This document shows, piece after piece, positions 4,975 to 5,045 of a stretch of 5,045 nucleotides of DNA (its first letter is position 1; each line of letters opens with the position of its first letter). The stretch is from Actinomycetota bacterium (GTDB lineage: Bacteria; Actinomycetota; Actinomycetes; Nanopelagicales; Nanopelagicaceae), in the NCBI GenBank assembly GCA_009705185.1, contig WLCS01000085.1:1-5045 (forward strand), read 5' to 3'. A model generated the notes under the pieces. It worked only from the letters and a program-made list of their open reading frames with translations. It was not told the origin of the DNA and made no database searches. The translations under genes and the position numbers were made by a program.

Positions 4975-5045
4975 ATGCGCGTGATTACGGTCGAACAATT
5001 AAAGTCCGTCCTCGCAAATCTTCCAGAAAACCCGCGAATCATTGC
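4975..5045 (+). CDS. Start of an unidentified gene, 3' end outside window
   Basis: Only 23 codons plus two bases are visible. The product begins MRVITVEQLKSVLANLP and continues ENPRII. The reading frame is supported by the -10 box six bases upstream and by its position just after a terminator. A start at GTG 4981 would also be in frame but is less well placed. The opening resembles what I recall of actinobacterial acetyl-CoA hydrolase/4-hydroxybutyrate CoA-transferase family proteins, which begin with a V-S-x-E-L...LP-x-x-P-R-V-V pattern. The similarity is too short to rely on, so the product is best left as unknown. Confidence 0.55.
   Translation, partial: MRVITVEQLKSVLANLPENPRII

Noticed and set aside
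1..5045. Search for CRISPR, insertion sequences, attachment sites or a defence/toxin system
   Set aside because: No repeated spacer-type units, transposase motifs or terminal repeats are visible; the genes are conserved housekeeping functions, and the tRNA 3' ends are not duplicated in the window.

Overview
The window carries a stretch of bacterial housekeeping genes, all on the + strand and packed end to end. GC is moderate to low: two lines counted by hand each gave 25 of 60. Several signs point to an actinobacterium: the order phoH-ybeY-CBS protein-small deaminase-like protein, a fumarylacetoacetate hydrolase (FAH) family gene joined to gltX, gltX followed by tRNA-Gln(CUG) and tRNA-Glu(CUC), tRNA genes without encoded CCA, and leaderless-looking promoters. 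The low GC suggests a streamlined lineage such as the freshwater acI/Nanopelagicales group. That placement is inference from gene order and composition, not from a database search.

Region 1 (2-2355) is one apparent operon: the 3' part of phoH, ybeY (rRNA maturation endoribonuclease), a CorC/YbeX-type protein with two CBS domains but no N-terminal DUF21 membrane domain, and a 103-residue cytidine-deaminase-like protein with no catalytic residues. Junctions are tight: an 8-base gap, a 4-base overlap and an 8-base overlap. The theme is ribosome and rRNA quality control. The era GTPase gene that usually follows this block in actinobacteria is not here.

Region 2 (2356-4633) starts with a short spacer holding a promoter-like -10 box placed so that the FAH-family mRNA would be leaderless. 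The FAH gene (FAHD1-like, active-site residues present) overlaps gltX (glutamyl-tRNA synthetase) by an ATGA, so the two are probably co-transcribed.

Region 3 (4634-4959) holds tRNA-Gln(CUG), tRNA-Glu(CUC), a small inverted repeat and a strong terminator hairpin. In actinobacteria one GluRS is expected to charge both tRNAs, with GatCAB converting Glu-tRNA-Gln to Gln-tRNA-Gln, so enzyme and substrates sit together. Region 4 (4960-5045) holds a second leaderless-type promoter and the first 23 codons of a gene that runs off the window.

I found no mobile element, CRISPR array or clearly new system. The points worth a second look are the catalytically empty deaminase-fold protein, the missing DUF21 domain, the missing era, the altered zinc motif in GltX, and the structures between tRNA-Glu and the last gene.
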